DNA from: Rhizobium hidalgonense
GTDB taxonomy: Bacteria; Pseudomonadota; Alphaproteobacteria; Rhizobiales; Rhizobiaceae
Assembly: GCF_002914525.1 (NCBI RefSeq)
Contig: NZ_LODW01000058.1
Coordinates: 16,097 to 80,096, forward strand
Direction of reading: 5' to 3'
Length of the DNA stretch: 64,000 nucleotides
Within the stretch, counting starts at the first letter, position 1, and every line of letters begins with the position of its first letter. Both the position numbers and the translations under genes were made by a program. The notes beneath the pieces are model-generated. The model was given only the letters and a program-made list of their open reading frames with translations. It searched no databases and was not told the origin of the DNA. Of the stretch, positions 63,569 through 64,000 are shown piece by piece.

Positions 63569-64000
63569 CAAAAGGCGCCGCACGAGCGGTGTTATGCGGC
63601 GATAAAGTCCGCAGCCATGGCGTTCGTAACACCCTTCAATCATGGCTGCACGCGCTGCTGGGGAGCCGAAGGCGGAAACGGTGATGGAGATGAGCCTGGC
63701 TCCCGCTTTCAAAGCGAAATTTCAATCCCTGCCCAGCTCGCATCCTGCGCAAGGGTAAAGCAGGCTTCCCGATAATGGCGGGCAACTTTACTGGTTGCGA
63801 CTTATCTCAGCACCTCTGCACTGAGTGTTCAGGGAACTTCAGGATGGCGAGCGGCAGCCTCGCTCGGCATCGGATTGGGTCCTTTTTGTTGAAGGACTAG
63901 CCGCACGCCTTCTGCCTGCTCAAGAGGGGACCTTAGAGCCTGACTCGAAAAGGTTTCAATGATATCCGTACCTTGCCAAGCGTCGTGTCAGGACCCGGAT
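63569..64000. other. Region after the beta-helix gene, no supported gene
   Basis: About 430 bases to the end of the window. A weak hairpin (CGCCGCA at 63576 and TGCGGCG at 63595) could end transcription of the preceding unit. Short frames exist on both strands, but none has a start with a ribosome binding site or a recognisable motif. A gene could enter from beyond the window. Confidence 0.4.

Noticed and set aside
63509..63712. 67-residue minus-strand frame after the beta-helix gene
   Set aside because: It overlaps the end of a well-supported gene and shows no motif. I considered an insertion sequence remnant but found no terminal repeats or transposase residues.

Overview
The window looks like DNA of a Rhizobium of the leguminosarum/etli group. 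The main reasons are the high GC content, rhizobial-type AGGAG ribosome binding sites, the density of ABC transporters with paired regulators, and a glycerol operon in which glpD is followed by an ABC importer (glpSTPQUV) and glpK, an arrangement described in R. leguminosarum. I see no rRNA, tRNA, CRISPR array, intact insertion sequence or replication origin, so I cannot say whether this is chromosome or a large plasmid.

Layout. 1-8.4 kb: a truncated lipoprotein gene, DUF992 and GNAT genes, a LysR/EamA divergent pair, an unknown protein, and a large SAM-cyclase-ATPase-TPR signalling protein followed by a DUF4242 gene. 8.5-18.8 kb: the glycerol regulon (glpR, then glpDSTPQUVK). 18.9-23.5 kb (minus strand): a CUT2-type sugar ABC importer with a divergent AraC regulator. 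24.9-28 kb: a VOC protein and a NitT/TauT-type ABC importer. 28.1-29.9 kb: a decayed alanyl-tRNA synthetase-like gene and a Xre/RES toxin-antitoxin pair. 30.2-34.0 kb: surface polysaccharide genes (pyruvyl transferase, flippase, acyltransferase). 34.1-46.5 kb: a catabolic cluster with a PdxA2-type dehydrogenase, iron-dependent alcohol dehydrogenase, BNR/sialidase-like protein, DHDPS/NAL-type lyase, family-5 ABC importer, four-carbon acid sugar kinase (formerly DUF1537) and a GntR regulator. 46.6-51.8 kb: small stress and unknown genes mixed with broken ones (DUF4142, MscS fragment), plus a methyltransferase fused to a membrane domain. 51.8-63.6 kb: a second polysaccharide block (fcl, gmd, Wzz/BY-kinase, three glycosyltransferases, and a divergent O-antigen ligase/polymerase and beta-helix protein).

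How the parts work together. Four importers are each linked to a regulator or catabolic genes, consistent with scavenging of plant- or soil-derived carbon. The two polysaccharide blocks together hold a flippase, a polymerase/ligase, a chain-length/kinase protein, GDP-fucose synthesis and decorating enzymes, but no initiating sugar-phosphate transferase. They may therefore be two halves of one surface-polysaccharide system completed elsewhere.

The strongest leads are the 12-kb acid-sugar catabolic cluster with shared promoter motifs, complementary degenerate motifs in the two glycerol-transporter ATPases, a repeated putative GlpR operator, hairpins after the binding-protein genes of three ABC operons, and a hairpin that buries the ribosome binding site of the AraC gene.
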